Shown here: positions 44,651 through 53,357 of the stretch, piece after piece
How the letters are laid out: every line of letters begins with the position of its first letter
How positions within the stretch are numbered: the first letter of the stretch is position 1
Source: Anianabacter salinae
GTDB lineage: Bacteria; Pseudomonadota; Alphaproteobacteria; Rhodobacterales; Rhodobacteraceae
Assembly: GCF_019061145.1 (NCBI RefSeq)
Contig: NZ_JAHQZS010000003.1
Span: 124,001-188,000 of the forward strand
DNA: 64,000 nucleotides
Direction: 5' to 3'
Program-made: the position numbers and the translations under genes
The notes under the pieces: generated by a model
Database searches by the model: none
What the model saw: the letters and a program-made list of their open reading frames with translations, nothing else
What the model was told of the DNA's origin: nothing

Positions 44651-45786
44651 CCCTGCCGGTCTTCATCGGCTCCGAGATCTATCGCGGCTCGTCCTATGGC
44701 GGCTGGCACCCGCTGCGGGTGCCGCGCGTGTCCACTGTCATGCACCTGTGCCGCGCGCTGGGCTGGCTGCCGCGCGCGCAGTTCGTCCCCTCGCCCCGCG
44801 CACGGCCTGCTGCGCTGCACGCCTTCCACACGCCCCGCTACATCGCCGCGCTGCAGGCGGCCGAGCGTGACCAGACCGTGAGTGACGCGGTTCGGCAGAG
44901 GCATCACCTTGGCACCCATTCCAACCCGGTCTACCCCGAAGTCTTCCGCCGTCCCGCCACGGCGGCGGGGGCATCGATCCTTGCGGGCGAGATGCTGGCA
45001 GAGGGCGGCGTGGTCTATTCGCCCGCCAGCGGCACGCACCACGGAATGCCGGACCGCGCCAACGGCTTCTGCTATCTCAATGACCCGGTGCTGGGCCTTC
45101 TGTCGCTGCGCCGGATGGGCGTGCGGCGGATCGCCTATGTCGACATCGACGCGCATCATTGCGACGGCGTCGATCACGCGTTCCGCGATGATCCAGACAT
45201 GCTGCTGGTGTCGGTGCACGAGGAACGGCGCTGGCCGTTCACCGGCGCGCTGGCCGATCAGGGCGCGGGCAACGTGTTCAACCTGCCGGTGCCGCGCGGC
45301 TTCAACGACACCGAGATGCGCGCCGCGCTGGACAGCGTGATCCTGCCCGCCGTCGCCGCGCACCGGCCTGATGCCGTGGTCCTGCAATGCGGCGCCGACG
45401 CGGTCGAGGAAGACCCGCTGTCGCGCCTGTCGCTGTCGAACAACGCGCATTGGCAGGTGGTGGCGGCGCTGCGCCCCCTCAGCCCGCGCTACTTCGTGAC
45501 CGGGGGTGGCGGCTACAACCCCTGGACGGTGGGGCGGTTGTGGTCCGGCGTCTGGGCGACCCTGACCGGAGCCGAGATCCCGGACCGCCTGCCGCCAGAG
45601 GCCGAAGCGATCCTGCGCGCCGTGCCCTGGTCCGGCAACAGTCGCGCCCGCGCCCCGCGCGAGACGCTGTTCACCGCCCTGCGCGACGCTCCGAACGAAG
45701 GCCCGGTGCGGCCCGAGGTGGCGGGCCGCATCGCGGCCCTTGCCGCCCGGATCAGATCGGCAGAACGGATCGCAGCCGCAGGCTGA
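44647..45786 (+). CDS. Histone-deacetylase-family protein (AcuC-like)
   Basis: 379 aa. It has zinc-deacetylase motifs GTHHGMPDRANGFCYLND, YVDIDAHHCDGVDHAF and the Tyr in TGGGGYNPWTV. This is the class I/AcuC type, distinct from the class II-like enzyme at 21305. The substrate may be acetylated proteins such as acetyl-CoA synthetase, or acetyl-amides; this is inferred from AcuC. It is coupled to the peroxidase gene, and its 3' end overlaps the convergent kinase gene by 35 bp. Confidence 0.88.
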   Translation: MTLPVFIGSEIYRGSSYGGWHPLRVPRVSTVMHLCRALGWLPRAQFVPSPRARPAALHAFHTPRYIAALQAAERDQTVSDAVRQRHHLGTHSNPVYPEVFRRPATAAGASILAGEMLAEGGVVYSPASGTHHGMPDRANGFCYLNDPVLGLLSLRRMGVRRIAYVDIDAHHCDGVDHAFRDDPDMLLVSVHEERRWPFTGALADQGAGNVFNLPVPRGFNDTEMRAALDSVILPAVAAHRPDAVVLQCGADAVEEDPLSRLSLSNNAHWQVVAALRPLSPRYFVTGGGGYNPWTVGRLWSGVWATLTGAEIPDRLPPEAEAILRAVPWSGNSRARAPRETLFTALRDAPNEGPVRPEVAGRIAALAARIRSAERIAAAG

Positions 45787-46714
45787 GCGTGTCGAACCGG
45801 TGGCGCTGGGCGGCGGAGGTGGCAAAGCGCTCGGGCGTGACGGTCAGCCAGTCCATCGCCAGCCGCGCCTGCATGGCCGCCTCGAACAGCCGGGGATCGG
45901 GCAGCGGGCCATACCCGGCGACAAAGGCCTCGATCGTGGTCTGCGCGATCCCCGAGGGGTGAAGCGGCCCGTCCAGCACCAGTTGCACATCCGCCCGCAG
46001 AAGATCGACGATGTCATAGAGCGCCAGCTTTCGGGTCACTTCGGTCAGGTCCAGCCCGGTGGCGGTCTGTCCGTCGAACAGCAGGTTGTTGGCGTGGAAA
46101 TCGCGGTGGCACAGGCCCTCGGTCGCGTTCGTTCCACGCAGGGCGCGCAGCCTCTCGGCGATGGCGTTCGTCACCGCCTGCGCCCGCGCCGGGTCGGCTT
46201 GCGCCGGTCCACTCGCCAGCTCTTGCAACCGCTCGATCATCCAGCGCGGCCAGAATGGCGCGATCTCTGCGGTGTCCGCCGAATGCAGCACCCGCAGCCA
46301 GCGTCCCGCTGCCGTGAACAGCGCCCGCGCGTCGGCGGGGGCAGGTCCCGCGTCCAAGGTCTCCAGCATCGTCGGCGCTTCAACGAGGCCGGTGACGAGA
46401 AAGCGGCCATTGCCGCCCAGCAGGATCGGCTCGATCAGGGCGGCGCCATCCGCAGCGGCGAACAGCGGACGCAGGCGGACAAGCTGGACGTGTTCCCGTG
46501 CAAGCCGTCCGGTGTCGTCCCCGCGCAGATCGATCTTGACCGCGACCATGCGCCCGCCGCCTGCCAGCGCGACGACGCAGCGCTCGTGCGTTCGGTCCTT
46601 GGCGCGGGCGAGCGGGATGGCGTGCGCATCGGACAGGCCAAGCGCCTCGGCCGCCTCTGCGATCAGGGCGGTGAAACCGGGCGTGTCGGGTATGTCTGGA
46701 CGCGCGGGGGGCAT
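45752..46714 (-). CDS. Aminoglycoside-phosphotransferase-fold kinase
   Basis: 320 aa. The kinase-like fold has the catalytic loop LCHRDFHANNLLFDG (HxDxxxxN) and the metal-binding Asp in TGLDLTEV. The N-lobe Lys lies in MVAVKIDLRGDD. The family phosphorylates small molecules (choline, sugars, homoserine, antibiotics), and specificity is unknown here. I chose ATG 46714 because AGGTGG lies just upstream; a GTG at 46723 is less well placed. It overlaps the 3' end of the deacetylase gene. Confidence 0.75.
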   Translation of the reverse strand: MPPARPDIPDTPGFTALIAEAAEALGLSDAHAIPLARAKDRTHERCVVALAGGGRMVAVKIDLRGDDTGRLAREHVQLVRLRPLFAAADGAALIEPILLGGNGRFLVTGLVEAPTMLETLDAGPAPADARALFTAAGRWLRVLHSADTAEIAPFWPRWMIERLQELASGPAQADPARAQAVTNAIAERLRALRGTNATEGLCHRDFHANNLLFDGQTATGLDLTEVTRKLALYDIVDLLRADVQLVLDGPLHPSGIAQTTIEAFVAGYGPLPDPRLFEAAMQARLAMDWLTVTPERFATSAAQRHRFDTLSLRLRSVLPI

Positions 46715-46845
46715 CGGAACCACCTGTTCGGGACGGGGATCGCCCGGTTGGCGGGCATCCCGGCAAGGACAGGTCTACTCAACACGCCCGCGCGGGCAGG
46801 TGCAAACAATGCTGGCGCCGCAAGGATCACCCCGGCGGGGCGCCA

Positions 46846-47718
46846 TCACCTGTCGCCGACGAACCGCGCAAGCTTGCCCAGCGTCTGCATCCCAAGCTCC
46901 TGTGCGCCGAACCCCTTCGCGGCGGCGAATTCCGCCGCCGTGTTGAAGACCATGCCAAGCGTCACGACGGTTGCGCCCCCGGATTCCTCGAAGGTCGCCC
47001 AGGCGTCTGCGTGCTTCGGCCCGTTCTCTCCGGCCAGCAGGGTGTAGGACAGCCGCGCCTGCTCTCGCACCTCGATATAGTGATGATGGTTCGGGTAGAC
47101 TGTGCCATCCGGCCCGATCATGTCAAAGACCCACTCTCCGCCAGAGCGCAGGTCGATCCGGTCCGTGCGGCAGGAAAAGCCCTCTGGCCCCCACCACTGC
47201 GGCAGCGTCTCGGCATTCACCCAGGCACCCCAGACGACATCCCTTGGCGCGTCGATCACACGGCGAAGGACCATCGTGCGCGCGGCGACACCCGCCAGGT
47301 TTTCCAGCCCGGCCGCGAAGCCCTGCCGATACCCCTCGGCCATGTCCTGCGCGAGGGGCGACAGTTGCACCGTCACGGTGATGTGGCTGCCGTCGCCGCG
47401 CGTCTCGAAGTCGGCGGTGACCAGCGCGGCCGACAGGGCCGCGCCGTCGCTCGACAGCACTTCCGTGCCGACGCTGCGCCTGTCCGTCTCAAGATGCAGC
47501 CAGATGCACTCGGCCCGGATATCGGGGTGTCCGGGCGCCCGGCAGATCGAGACCTCGCGCCCGCCGACCTGGCTGTCGGCCTCGAGAAACTCGACCGTCA
47601 CGCCCGGTGCGGGCGGTGCCCAGATGGCCCGCGCCGTGGGGGAGGTCCACGCTTGCCAGAGGGCATCGACCGGCGCGGCGGCCTGCCGCTCGAAGGTCAG
47701 GGTGGCGAAACGGTCCAT
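46846..47718 (-). CDS. Tandem AHSA1/SRPBCC-domain protein
   Basis: 290 aa made of two SRPBCC (START-like) domains in a row. The first is at about 1-135 (ATLTFERQAAAPVDALWQAW) and the second at about 145-288 (VLRRVIDAPRDVVWGAW, QWWGPEGF). Fusions of two such domains are uncommon. The fold binds small hydrophobic ligands. The second half is closer to known AHSA1 homologues of ArsR-linked operons. It is the last of three genes in the arsR operon and shares a base with its upstream neighbour. Confidence 0.85.
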   Translation of the reverse strand: MDRFATLTFERQAAAPVDALWQAWTSPTARAIWAPPAPGVTVEFLEADSQVGGREVSICRAPGHPDIRAECIWLHLETDRRSVGTEVLSSDGAALSAALVTADFETRGDGSHITVTVQLSPLAQDMAEGYRQGFAAGLENLAGVAARTMVLRRVIDAPRDVVWGAWVNAETLPQWWGPEGFSCRTDRIDLRSGGEWVFDMIGPDGTVYPNHHHYIEVREQARLSYTLLAGENGPKHADAWATFEESGGATVVTLGMVFNTAAEFAAAKGFGAQELGMQTLGKLARFVGDR

Positions 47719-48194
47719 CAGGCGCGCAGCCCCCTGGCATAGGCCTCAAGCTGCGTTGTGACCGTGCCCCAGCCGTCGAAAAACCCCATCTCCTCGTGCG
47801 ACTTGCGCGTCTCGGGTGATCTGTGGCGGGCGATGGCGGTATAGGTCGTGCCGCCGCCCTCGGCATCGCTGAACAGCAGGATCGCCGTCATGAACGGGTC
47901 TGGCGCCGGCTTCCACCCTTCGGTGTAAGTGTCGGTGAACACAAGCTTTTCGCCCGTCACGATCTCGAGGTAGACGCCGGTGTTGTCCATCCGGTTGCCA
48001 TCCACGTCGAAGACGGTGTTGAAGCGCCCGCCGACGCGAAGGTCGATGTCGACCTCCGTCACCTTGTGCGGAGCGGGAATGAAGAAATGCGGGATGTGTT
48101 CCGCTTGTGTCCAGCAGTCCCACACAAGCTGTCGAGGCACCGCCAGCGTGCGGGTAAAGCTGAGGTCGGTCTCGGGATTGAGGTCGGGGGTCAT
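47718..48194 (-). CDS. SRPBCC (AHSA1-type) domain protein
   Basis: 158 aa, a single START-like domain: LSFTRTLAVPRQLVWDCWTQ, HFFIPAPHKV, YTAIARHRSPETRKSHEEMGF. The last segment is the typical AHSA1 end (H..EMGF.DGW). It is cotranscribed between the arsR-type regulator (ATGA overlap) and the double-domain gene. Ligand unknown. Confidence 0.88.
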   Translation of the reverse strand: MTPDLNPETDLSFTRTLAVPRQLVWDCWTQAEHIPHFFIPAPHKVTEVDIDLRVGGRFNTVFDVDGNRMDNTGVYLEIVTGEKLVFTDTYTEGWKPAPDPFMTAILLFSDAEGGGTTYTAIARHRSPETRKSHEEMGFFDGWGTVTTQLEAYARGLRA

Positions 48195-48532
48195 GTGTCA
48201 CGCGTCTCCATCAGGGTCATCACATAGGCATCCAGCCGGTCGAGCCGTGCGTCCCAAAGAGCGCGCTGCTCTTCGAGCCAGGACTGCACCGGGGTCAGCG
48301 CCTCGGGCACCATGGCGCAGGTCCGCACGCGGCCCTCCTTGGTGGTGGCGATCAGCCCGGCGTCTTCCAGCACCGAAAGGTGCCGCATCACGGTTGGCAG
48401 GCGCAGGCCGGTCGGCCTTGCCAGATCGCTTACCGGAGCGGGCCCCGCCGCAAGCCGCGCCAGCATCGCGCGCCGCGTCGGGTCTGCAAGGGCATGGAAC
48501 ACAAGGGACAGATCGGGATCATGCTTAGTCAT
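48191..48532 (-). CDS. ArsR-family transcriptional regulator
   Basis: 113-aa winged-helix repressor: FHALADPTRRAMLARLAAG, then the recognition helix TGLRLPTVMRHLSVLEDAGL and TTKEGRVRTCAMV. The metal-binding CVC motif of ArsR/SmtB is absent, so it belongs to the ArsR subgroup that heads SRPBCC operons. ATG 48532 is inside an imperfect palindrome (48525-48540), a candidate autoregulatory operator. An alternative start at 48562 would remove that logic and adds basic residues. Confidence 0.88.
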   Translation of the reverse strand: MTKHDPDLSLVFHALADPTRRAMLARLAAGPAPVSDLARPTGLRLPTVMRHLSVLEDAGLIATTKEGRVRTCAMVPEALTPVQSWLEEQRALWDARLDRLDAYVMTLMETRDT

Positions 48533-48540
48533 ACGTCTAA
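48525..48540. promoter_or_regulatory. Imperfect palindrome over the arsR start
   Basis: TTAGTCATACGTCTAA matches its own reverse complement at 12 of 16 positions and covers the start codon of the ArsR-type gene. An autorepression site is plausible; there is no other support. Confidence 0.35.
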
Positions 48541-48635
48541 CTATTCCGCGGCGCCGGTCCACGCAAGGATAAACTTCGTCAGTTGGCTAAGTTTCGCATT
48601 ATGGGTTGATGGCAACGGCCTTGCAGGCCAAAGCC

Positions 48636-49658
48636 TCACACGTTCTCTGCGATCAGGATCTCGGTGCGGATGCGTTCCTGCGAGGCCAGCGTCGCCCGGT
48701 TTTCGCACTTGGCGCGCAGGATGCGGATGGCGCTGCGCACCAGATGGCCGGGATCCTGGTGAATGACCGCGTCAAGCTCGCCCGTCCGCAGCGCGCGTTC
48801 CGTTGCCGGTGTGCGTTCATGGGCAATCGTGACGCGCCCCTCGGTCGCCCCAAGGGCGCGCGCGACCTCGATCGGAATCCGCGCCTCGGCGCCCATGAAA
48901 TAAAGCCCGACCACGTCGTCGTGGGAGTGCAGGGCGTTGCGCAGGACGTGCTGGGCGCGGCCCGGATCGCCGTGTGTCTCAAGCGTCGGCAGGATCGTGA
49001 GGTCCGGGTAGTCGCGGTTGATGACGCCGTCGAACCCAAGGCGGCGCTCAAGGCTGTCGCGCGATTGCGTCGTCTCGGTCAGCACGACGATGGACCCGGC
49101 GGCGGGGCCGATGAACCGCCCCATCAGACGCCCCGCCGTGGCGCCCGCGCCCCGGTTGTCGATCCCGACAAAGCCTTCTCCGCCGTCCTCCTGCTGGTTG
49201 GTCACGAAGGGGATCGTCCTGATCCCGCGCTCGCGCATTCGCAGCAAGGCGTCGCGAATCTGCGGTGTCTCGGGGGCCATGATCGCGATCCCGTCGATGT
49301 CCTCGGGGGACAGGCGCGACAGCGTCCGTGCCGTGCGGTGGGGGTCGCGGTCGTCAAGGCGGATCACGTCGGCCTCGACCATCTCGGCGCGGCCCGCCTT
49401 GTCGAATTCGCGGATGCGGTCGATGATCTCTTCAAGGAACTCATCGCCCGAACGGGGCAGGGCAAAGGCGAACCGATAGGCGCGCTGCCGGGCGAGCGTG
49501 GCGGCGACCTGGTTGCGCTCGAAGCCGATTCTCTCGATGGCTTCGTTGACGGCCCGGACCGTCTTGTCGCGCACGCCCGACCGTCCATTGAGCACCCTGT
49601 CAACCGTTGCAAGGCTGACGCCGGCCGCTTTGGCAAGGTCTTTCGTGGTCGGTCTCAT
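48636..49658 (-). CDS. LacI-family transcriptional regulator
   Basis: 340 aa. The N-terminal HTH and hinge are complete: TTKDLAKAAGVSLATVDRVL, then NGRSGVRDKTVRAVNEAI. The periplasmic-binding-protein-like ligand domain follows (about 60-340). Its sequence resembles the regulators of polyol or sugar operons. It is divergent from the ABC/DhaKL operon, and two perfect 16-bp palindromes lie between the starts. Repression relieved by the operon's substrate or its phosphorylated product is the expected mode. Confidence 0.93.
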   Translation of the reverse strand: MRPTTKDLAKAAGVSLATVDRVLNGRSGVRDKTVRAVNEAIERIGFERNQVAATLARQRAYRFAFALPRSGDEFLEEIIDRIREFDKAGRAEMVEADVIRLDDRDPHRTARTLSRLSPEDIDGIAIMAPETPQIRDALLRMRERGIRTIPFVTNQQEDGGEGFVGIDNRGAGATAGRLMGRFIGPAAGSIVVLTETTQSRDSLERRLGFDGVINRDYPDLTILPTLETHGDPGRAQHVLRNALHSHDDVVGLYFMGAEARIPIEVARALGATEGRVTIAHERTPATERALRTGELDAVIHQDPGHLVRSAIRILRAKCENRATLASQERIRTEILIAENV

Positions 49659-49733
49659 ATTGCTGAAAGCCCTGATTTTGCTGGCCTAACTGCGCCCATC
49701 ATGGCTGCTCGATACTGTGGTGACAAGGTGAAA

Positions 49734-49749
49734 TGAGGTGCGCACCTCA
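49734..49749. promoter_or_regulatory. LacI-type operator O1 (perfect 16-bp palindrome)
   Basis: TGAGGTGCGCACCTCA is fully symmetrical and has the central CG step typical of LacI/GalR operators. Its centre is 30 bp from that of O2. Confidence 0.85.
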
Positions 49750-49763
49750 GGAATTGCTTGCTT

Positions 49764-49779
49764 TGAGGTGCGCACCTCA
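49764..49779. promoter_or_regulatory. LacI-type operator O2 (perfect 16-bp palindrome)
   Basis: A second identical TGAGGTGCGCACCTCA. A TTGCTT at 49754-49759 with TCATCT at 49777-49782 (17-bp spacer) would place this operator inside the promoter, so a bound repressor would block RNA polymerase. The promoter itself is tentative. Confidence 0.85.
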
Positions 49780-49845
49780 TCTATCTCTTGGCGTCAGTAA
49801 AGCTTCGGCAGGAGGGCCGTGGCGGTGCAACTGGGAGGAAACCAA

Positions 49846-51165
49846 ATGAAGACGAAATACCTGATTTCGGCTGCCGCTACCGCCTTGGTCGCGGGTGCTG
49901 CCACGTCCGCCTCGGCCGAAGACCTGACCCTGTGCTGGGCGGCTTGGGACCCGGCGAACGCGCTGATCGAGTTGTCCAAGGACTTCGAGGCGCAGTCCGG
50001 CCACACCATGAACTTCGAATTCGTGCCGTGGACCTCGTTCGCGGACCGGATGCTGAACGAACTCAACTCGGGCGGCCAGCTTTGCGACCTAATGATCGGT
50101 GACAGCCAGTGGATCGGCGGCGGCGCCGAGAACGGTCACTACGTCAAGCTCAATGATTTCTTCGACGCCAACGGCATCGACATGGCCGATTTCATCCCGG
50201 CGACGGTGACGGGCTATGCCGAGTGGCCCAAGAACACGCCCAACTACTACGCGCTTCCGGCCTTCGGCGACGTGGTCGGCTGGACCTACCGCAAGGACTG
50301 GTTCGAGCGTCCCGAGCTTCAGGAGGCCTTTCAGGCCGAGCATGGCCGTCCCTTGGGCGTGCCCGCATCGCTGGAAGAGCTTAAGGACATCGCCCAGTTC
50401 TTTCAGGGCCGGGACATCGACGGAACCACGGTCTACGGCGCCGCGATCTACACCGAGCGCGGCTCGGAGGGGATCACGATGGGCGTGACGAACGCTCTCT
50501 ACAATTACGGGTTCATGTACGAAGACCCCGCCCAGCCCTATGCCATCGACGGCTTCGTGAATTCCGAAGGCGCGGTCGCGGGTCTTGAGTATTACAAGGA
50601 TCTCTACGACACCGCCACGCCGCCCGGATCGTCAAACTGGTACATGGGCGAGAATATCGACGCGTATCGGTCGGGTCAGGTCGCGCTTCAGATGAACTTT
50701 GCGTTCATCTGGCCGGGTGTCGAGGCTGATCCGAATGTCGGTGGCGGACGTTCCGGCTATTTCCCCAATCCGGCCGGTCCGGCGGGCCAGTTCGCGCAGC
50801 TTGGCGGGCAGGGCATCTCGGTCGTGGCCTACTCGGAAAAGCAGGATGCGGCGCTGGAGTATATCCAGTGGTTCGCACAGCCCCAGATCCAGGCCCGCTG
50901 GTGGGAACTGGGCGGCTATTCAGCCCTGCGCGCGGTGGTCGAGGACCCCGGCTTTGCCTCCAGCCAGCCCTACGCACAGACCTTCCTCGACAGCATGGCG
51001 ATCGTAAAGGATTTCTGGGCCGAGCCTGCCTACGCCGACCTGCTGCTGCCCATGCAGGAACGCATCCACAACTACGTCATTGCAGGCGAAGGCACCGCGC
51101 AGGAAGCTCTTGACGGGCTGGTGCGGGACTGGACCGAGGTCTTCGAGGACGAAGGCAAGCTGTAA
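49846..51165 (+). CDS. ABC transporter extracellular solute-binding protein
   Basis: 439 aa with a Sec signal peptide (AAATALVAGAATSASAED). This is the family 1 (MalE-type) sugar-binding fold: CWAAWDPANALIELSKDFEA at the N-terminus, DLMIGDSQWIGGGAENGHY, and a Trp- and Tyr-rich middle expected for carbohydrate stacking. GGGAGG before ATG 49846 is a strong ribosome site. It is the first gene of the operon. A stable hairpin separates it from the permeases, which fits higher expression of the binding protein. The operon's kinase suggests a C3-C4 ketose or polyol ligand; this is inference. Confidence 0.93.
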   Translation: MKTKYLISAAATALVAGAATSASAEDLTLCWAAWDPANALIELSKDFEAQSGHTMNFEFVPWTSFADRMLNELNSGGQLCDLMIGDSQWIGGGAENGHYVKLNDFFDANGIDMADFIPATVTGYAEWPKNTPNYYALPAFGDVVGWTYRKDWFERPELQEAFQAEHGRPLGVPASLEELKDIAQFFQGRDIDGTTVYGAAIYTERGSEGITMGVTNALYNYGFMYEDPAQPYAIDGFVNSEGAVAGLEYYKDLYDTATPPGSSNWYMGENIDAYRSGQVALQMNFAFIWPGVEADPNVGGGRSGYFPNPAGPAGQFAQLGGQGISVVAYSEKQDAALEYIQWFAQPQIQARWWELGGYSALRAVVEDPGFASSQPYAQTFLDSMAIVKDFWAEPAYADLLLPMQERIHNYVIAGEGTAQEALDGLVRDWTEVFEDEGKL

Positions 51166-51199
51166 CGCTCCTCCCTGTCGGGCCGGTGACGGTCCGGCC

Positions 51200-51230
51200 G
51201 CTCCCGGCGGCACGTCATGCCGCCGGGAGC
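51200..51230 (+). repeat. Stable intercistronic hairpin after the binding-protein gene
   Basis: GCTCCCGGCGGCA (51200-51212) pairs perfectly with TGCCGCCGGGAGC (51218-51230) around a CGTCA loop. A second inverted repeat, GGCCGG/CCGGCC (51181-51186 and 51194-51199), precedes it. No T-run follows. It is more likely an mRNA-stabilising or partial-termination element than a full terminator. Confidence 0.7.
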
Positions 51231-51285
51231 CCTATTCAAGAGACAAGGCGCCGGGCATTGCCAAGGCGCCACCGGGGCGAGGCAC

Positions 51286-52233
51286 ATGACGGACACACCC
51301 ATCGACAAGATCGCACGGGCAACGCCAGCGGGCATGGCGCGCCGCATCCGTGGATTTTCCGACCGGACCATCGCGTGGATATTCGTCGCTCCGACGATCT
51401 TCCTGCTGCTGGCGGTCAATATCTTTCCGCTGATCTGGACGATCCGGCTCAGCTTTACCGATTTCCGGGTGAACCGCCCGAACCGCGAGGTCGAATGGGT
51501 CGGCCTGCGCAACTACGAGCGCATCCTGACGGACCCGGACATCTGGGCCACCATGCAGGCCACCGCGCATTTCCTGATCTGGACCATCGTGTTGCAGGTG
51601 CTGATCGGCTTCGCGCTGGCCTACCTGATCAACAAGAACTTCCGGGGCAACGATCTTTGGACCACGATCATCGTGTTTCCGATGATGCTGTCGCCCGCCG
51701 TCGTCGGCAACTTCTGGACGTTCCTGTACCAACCGCAGATCGGCCTGTTCAACTACGTCATCGCCTTCTTCACCGGCGTTGATCCCGCCAGTTTCTCGAT
51801 GATCGGCGACGTGAACCTTGCGCCGTGGGCCATCGTGATCGCTGACACCTGGATGTGGACGCCCTTTGTGATGCTGATCTGTCTGGCGGGCCTGCGGTCC
51901 ATCCCGGACAGCATCTATGAAGCCGCCGAATGCGACCGCGCGAGCAAGTGGCGGCAGTTCTGGACGATCACGGTGCCCATGGTGCTGCCGTTCCTGATGC
52001 TGGCGGTCCTGTTCCGCGGGATCGAGAACTTCAAGATGTTCGATCTCGTGGTGCAACTGACCGGCGGAGGTCCGGGCAATACCACCACGCTGACCTCGAT
52101 CGATCTCAAGCGCGAAGCCTTCGAGAAGTGGCGCACCGGCTATTCCTCGGCCTATGCGGTGATCCTGTTCGTCACCGTCTTCGGGCTGGCCTCGATCTAC
52201 GTGAAGGCCCTGAACAAGGTGAAACAGAGATGA
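51286..52233 (+). CDS. Sugar ABC transporter permease (MalF-type)
   Basis: 315 aa with six membrane helices. The EAA loop reads IYEAAECDRASKWRQFW and contacts the ATPases. The N-terminal 30 residues are cytoplasmic. ATG 51286 starts MTDTPIDKIAR. It is translationally coupled to the second permease (ATGA). Confidence 0.93.
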   Translation: MTDTPIDKIARATPAGMARRIRGFSDRTIAWIFVAPTIFLLLAVNIFPLIWTIRLSFTDFRVNRPNREVEWVGLRNYERILTDPDIWATMQATAHFLIWTIVLQVLIGFALAYLINKNFRGNDLWTTIIVFPMMLSPAVVGNFWTFLYQPQIGLFNYVIAFFTGVDPASFSMIGDVNLAPWAIVIADTWMWTPFVMLICLAGLRSIPDSIYEAAECDRASKWRQFWTITVPMVLPFLMLAVLFRGIENFKMFDLVVQLTGGGPGNTTTLTSIDLKREAFEKWRTGYSSAYAVILFVTVFGLASIYVKALNKVKQR

Positions 52234-53168
52234 GCTTTTCCGTCACCGAGCCCACCAACAGGATCAAGTGGGTCGCGGGCATCCTTGTCGTCGGCTATGC
52301 GCTTGTCACCATCGCGCCGCTGCTGTGGATCGTCGCGACCGGCTTCAAGTCCGGCCCGGATTCCATTGCCTACCCGCCCAAGGTCTTGTTCGAGCCGACG
52401 CTGGAAGGCTACGTCAACCTGTTCACCGACCGCACCCGCGCCACGCAGGACATGCTGGACGCAGCGGGAGCGCCACGGAACTGGTACGAGCAGATCGCGC
52501 GCGATCAGGGCACCGTCATCACCGGCGCGTCACGCTATGGCGAGCGGTTCCTGAACTCGGTCATCATCGGCTTCGGGTCGACCGCGCTGTGCATGATCCT
52601 TGGCACGGCGGCGGCCTATGCGTTCAGCCGGTTCAGGGTGCCGCTCAAGGACGATCTTCTGTTCTTCATCCTGTCGACGCGGATGATGCCGCCCATCGCG
52701 GTGGCGATCCCGATCTTCCTGATGTTCCGCAACCTTGGCCTGAACGACACCCATCTGGGGATGATCCTGCTGTATACGGCGGTGAACCTGTCACTGTCGG
52801 TTTGGCTCTTGAAGGGGTTCATCGACGAGATCCCCGTCGAATACGAGGAGGCCGCGCTGATCGACGGCTACACGCGGTTCCAGGCGTTCTACAAGGTCGT
52901 GCTGCCGCAAGCCGCCACCGGCATCGCTTCGACCGCGATCTTCTGCCTGATCTTCGCGTGGAACGAATATGCCTTTGCGGTCCTGCTGACGTCCGGCACC
53001 GCGCAGACCGCGCCGCCCTTCATCCCCACGATCATCGGCACGTCGGGCAAGGACTGGCCGGCCGTCGCCGCGGGCGCCACGATCTTCCTGGTGCCGGTCA
53101 TGGTCTTCACCATTCTTCTGCGCAAGCACCTGCTGCGCGGGATCACGTTCGGGGCGGTGCGCAAATGA
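52230..53168 (+). CDS. Sugar ABC transporter permease (MalG-type)
   Basis: 312 aa, six helices, with the EAA-type loop EYEEAALIDGYTRFQAFY. An unusually long hydrophilic periplasmic loop (about residues 60-105) follows the first helix. It overlaps the first permease by ATGA and the small membrane-protein gene by the same arrangement. Confidence 0.93.
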   Translation: MSFSVTEPTNRIKWVAGILVVGYALVTIAPLLWIVATGFKSGPDSIAYPPKVLFEPTLEGYVNLFTDRTRATQDMLDAAGAPRNWYEQIARDQGTVITGASRYGERFLNSVIIGFGSTALCMILGTAAAYAFSRFRVPLKDDLLFFILSTRMMPPIAVAIPIFLMFRNLGLNDTHLGMILLYTAVNLSLSVWLLKGFIDEIPVEYEEAALIDGYTRFQAFYKVVLPQAATGIASTAIFCLIFAWNEYAFAVLLTSGTAQTAPPFIPTIIGTSGKDWPAVAAGATIFLVPVMVFTILLRKHLLRGITFGAVRK

Positions 53169-53353
53169 GCGGCTTCATTAACGGCCTGCTGCGGCTGCGT
53201 CGCGGCCCTTGGGAAATGGTTGCCTCGGTGCTCATCGCGCTTGGCGTGCTGATGCTGATGCAGCCCTTCGCCATCGGCCTCTATTCCTGGTCCTTCCTCG
53301 TGACGCTGACCGGAACGGTCCTGTTCGTCATCGTCAGCCACTTCCCGGAGTGA
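53165..53353 (+). CDS. Small two-helix membrane protein of the ABC operon
   Basis: 62 aa. An N-terminal basic stretch (LLRLRRGPWE) is followed by two hydrophobic helices (about residues 17-36 and 39-58). It overlaps the second permease gene by 4 bp and ends 4 bp before the first ATPase ATG, so it is a real operon member. Small membrane proteins also occur in the rhizobial glycerol transporter operon (DUF2160), but this sequence is not clearly DUF2160. It may help assemble or tune the transporter. No family was recognised. Confidence 0.7.
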   Translation: MSGFINGLLRLRRGPWEMVASVLIALGVLMLMQPFAIGLYSWSFLVTLTGTVLFVIVSHFPE

Positions 53354-53357
53354 ACCC

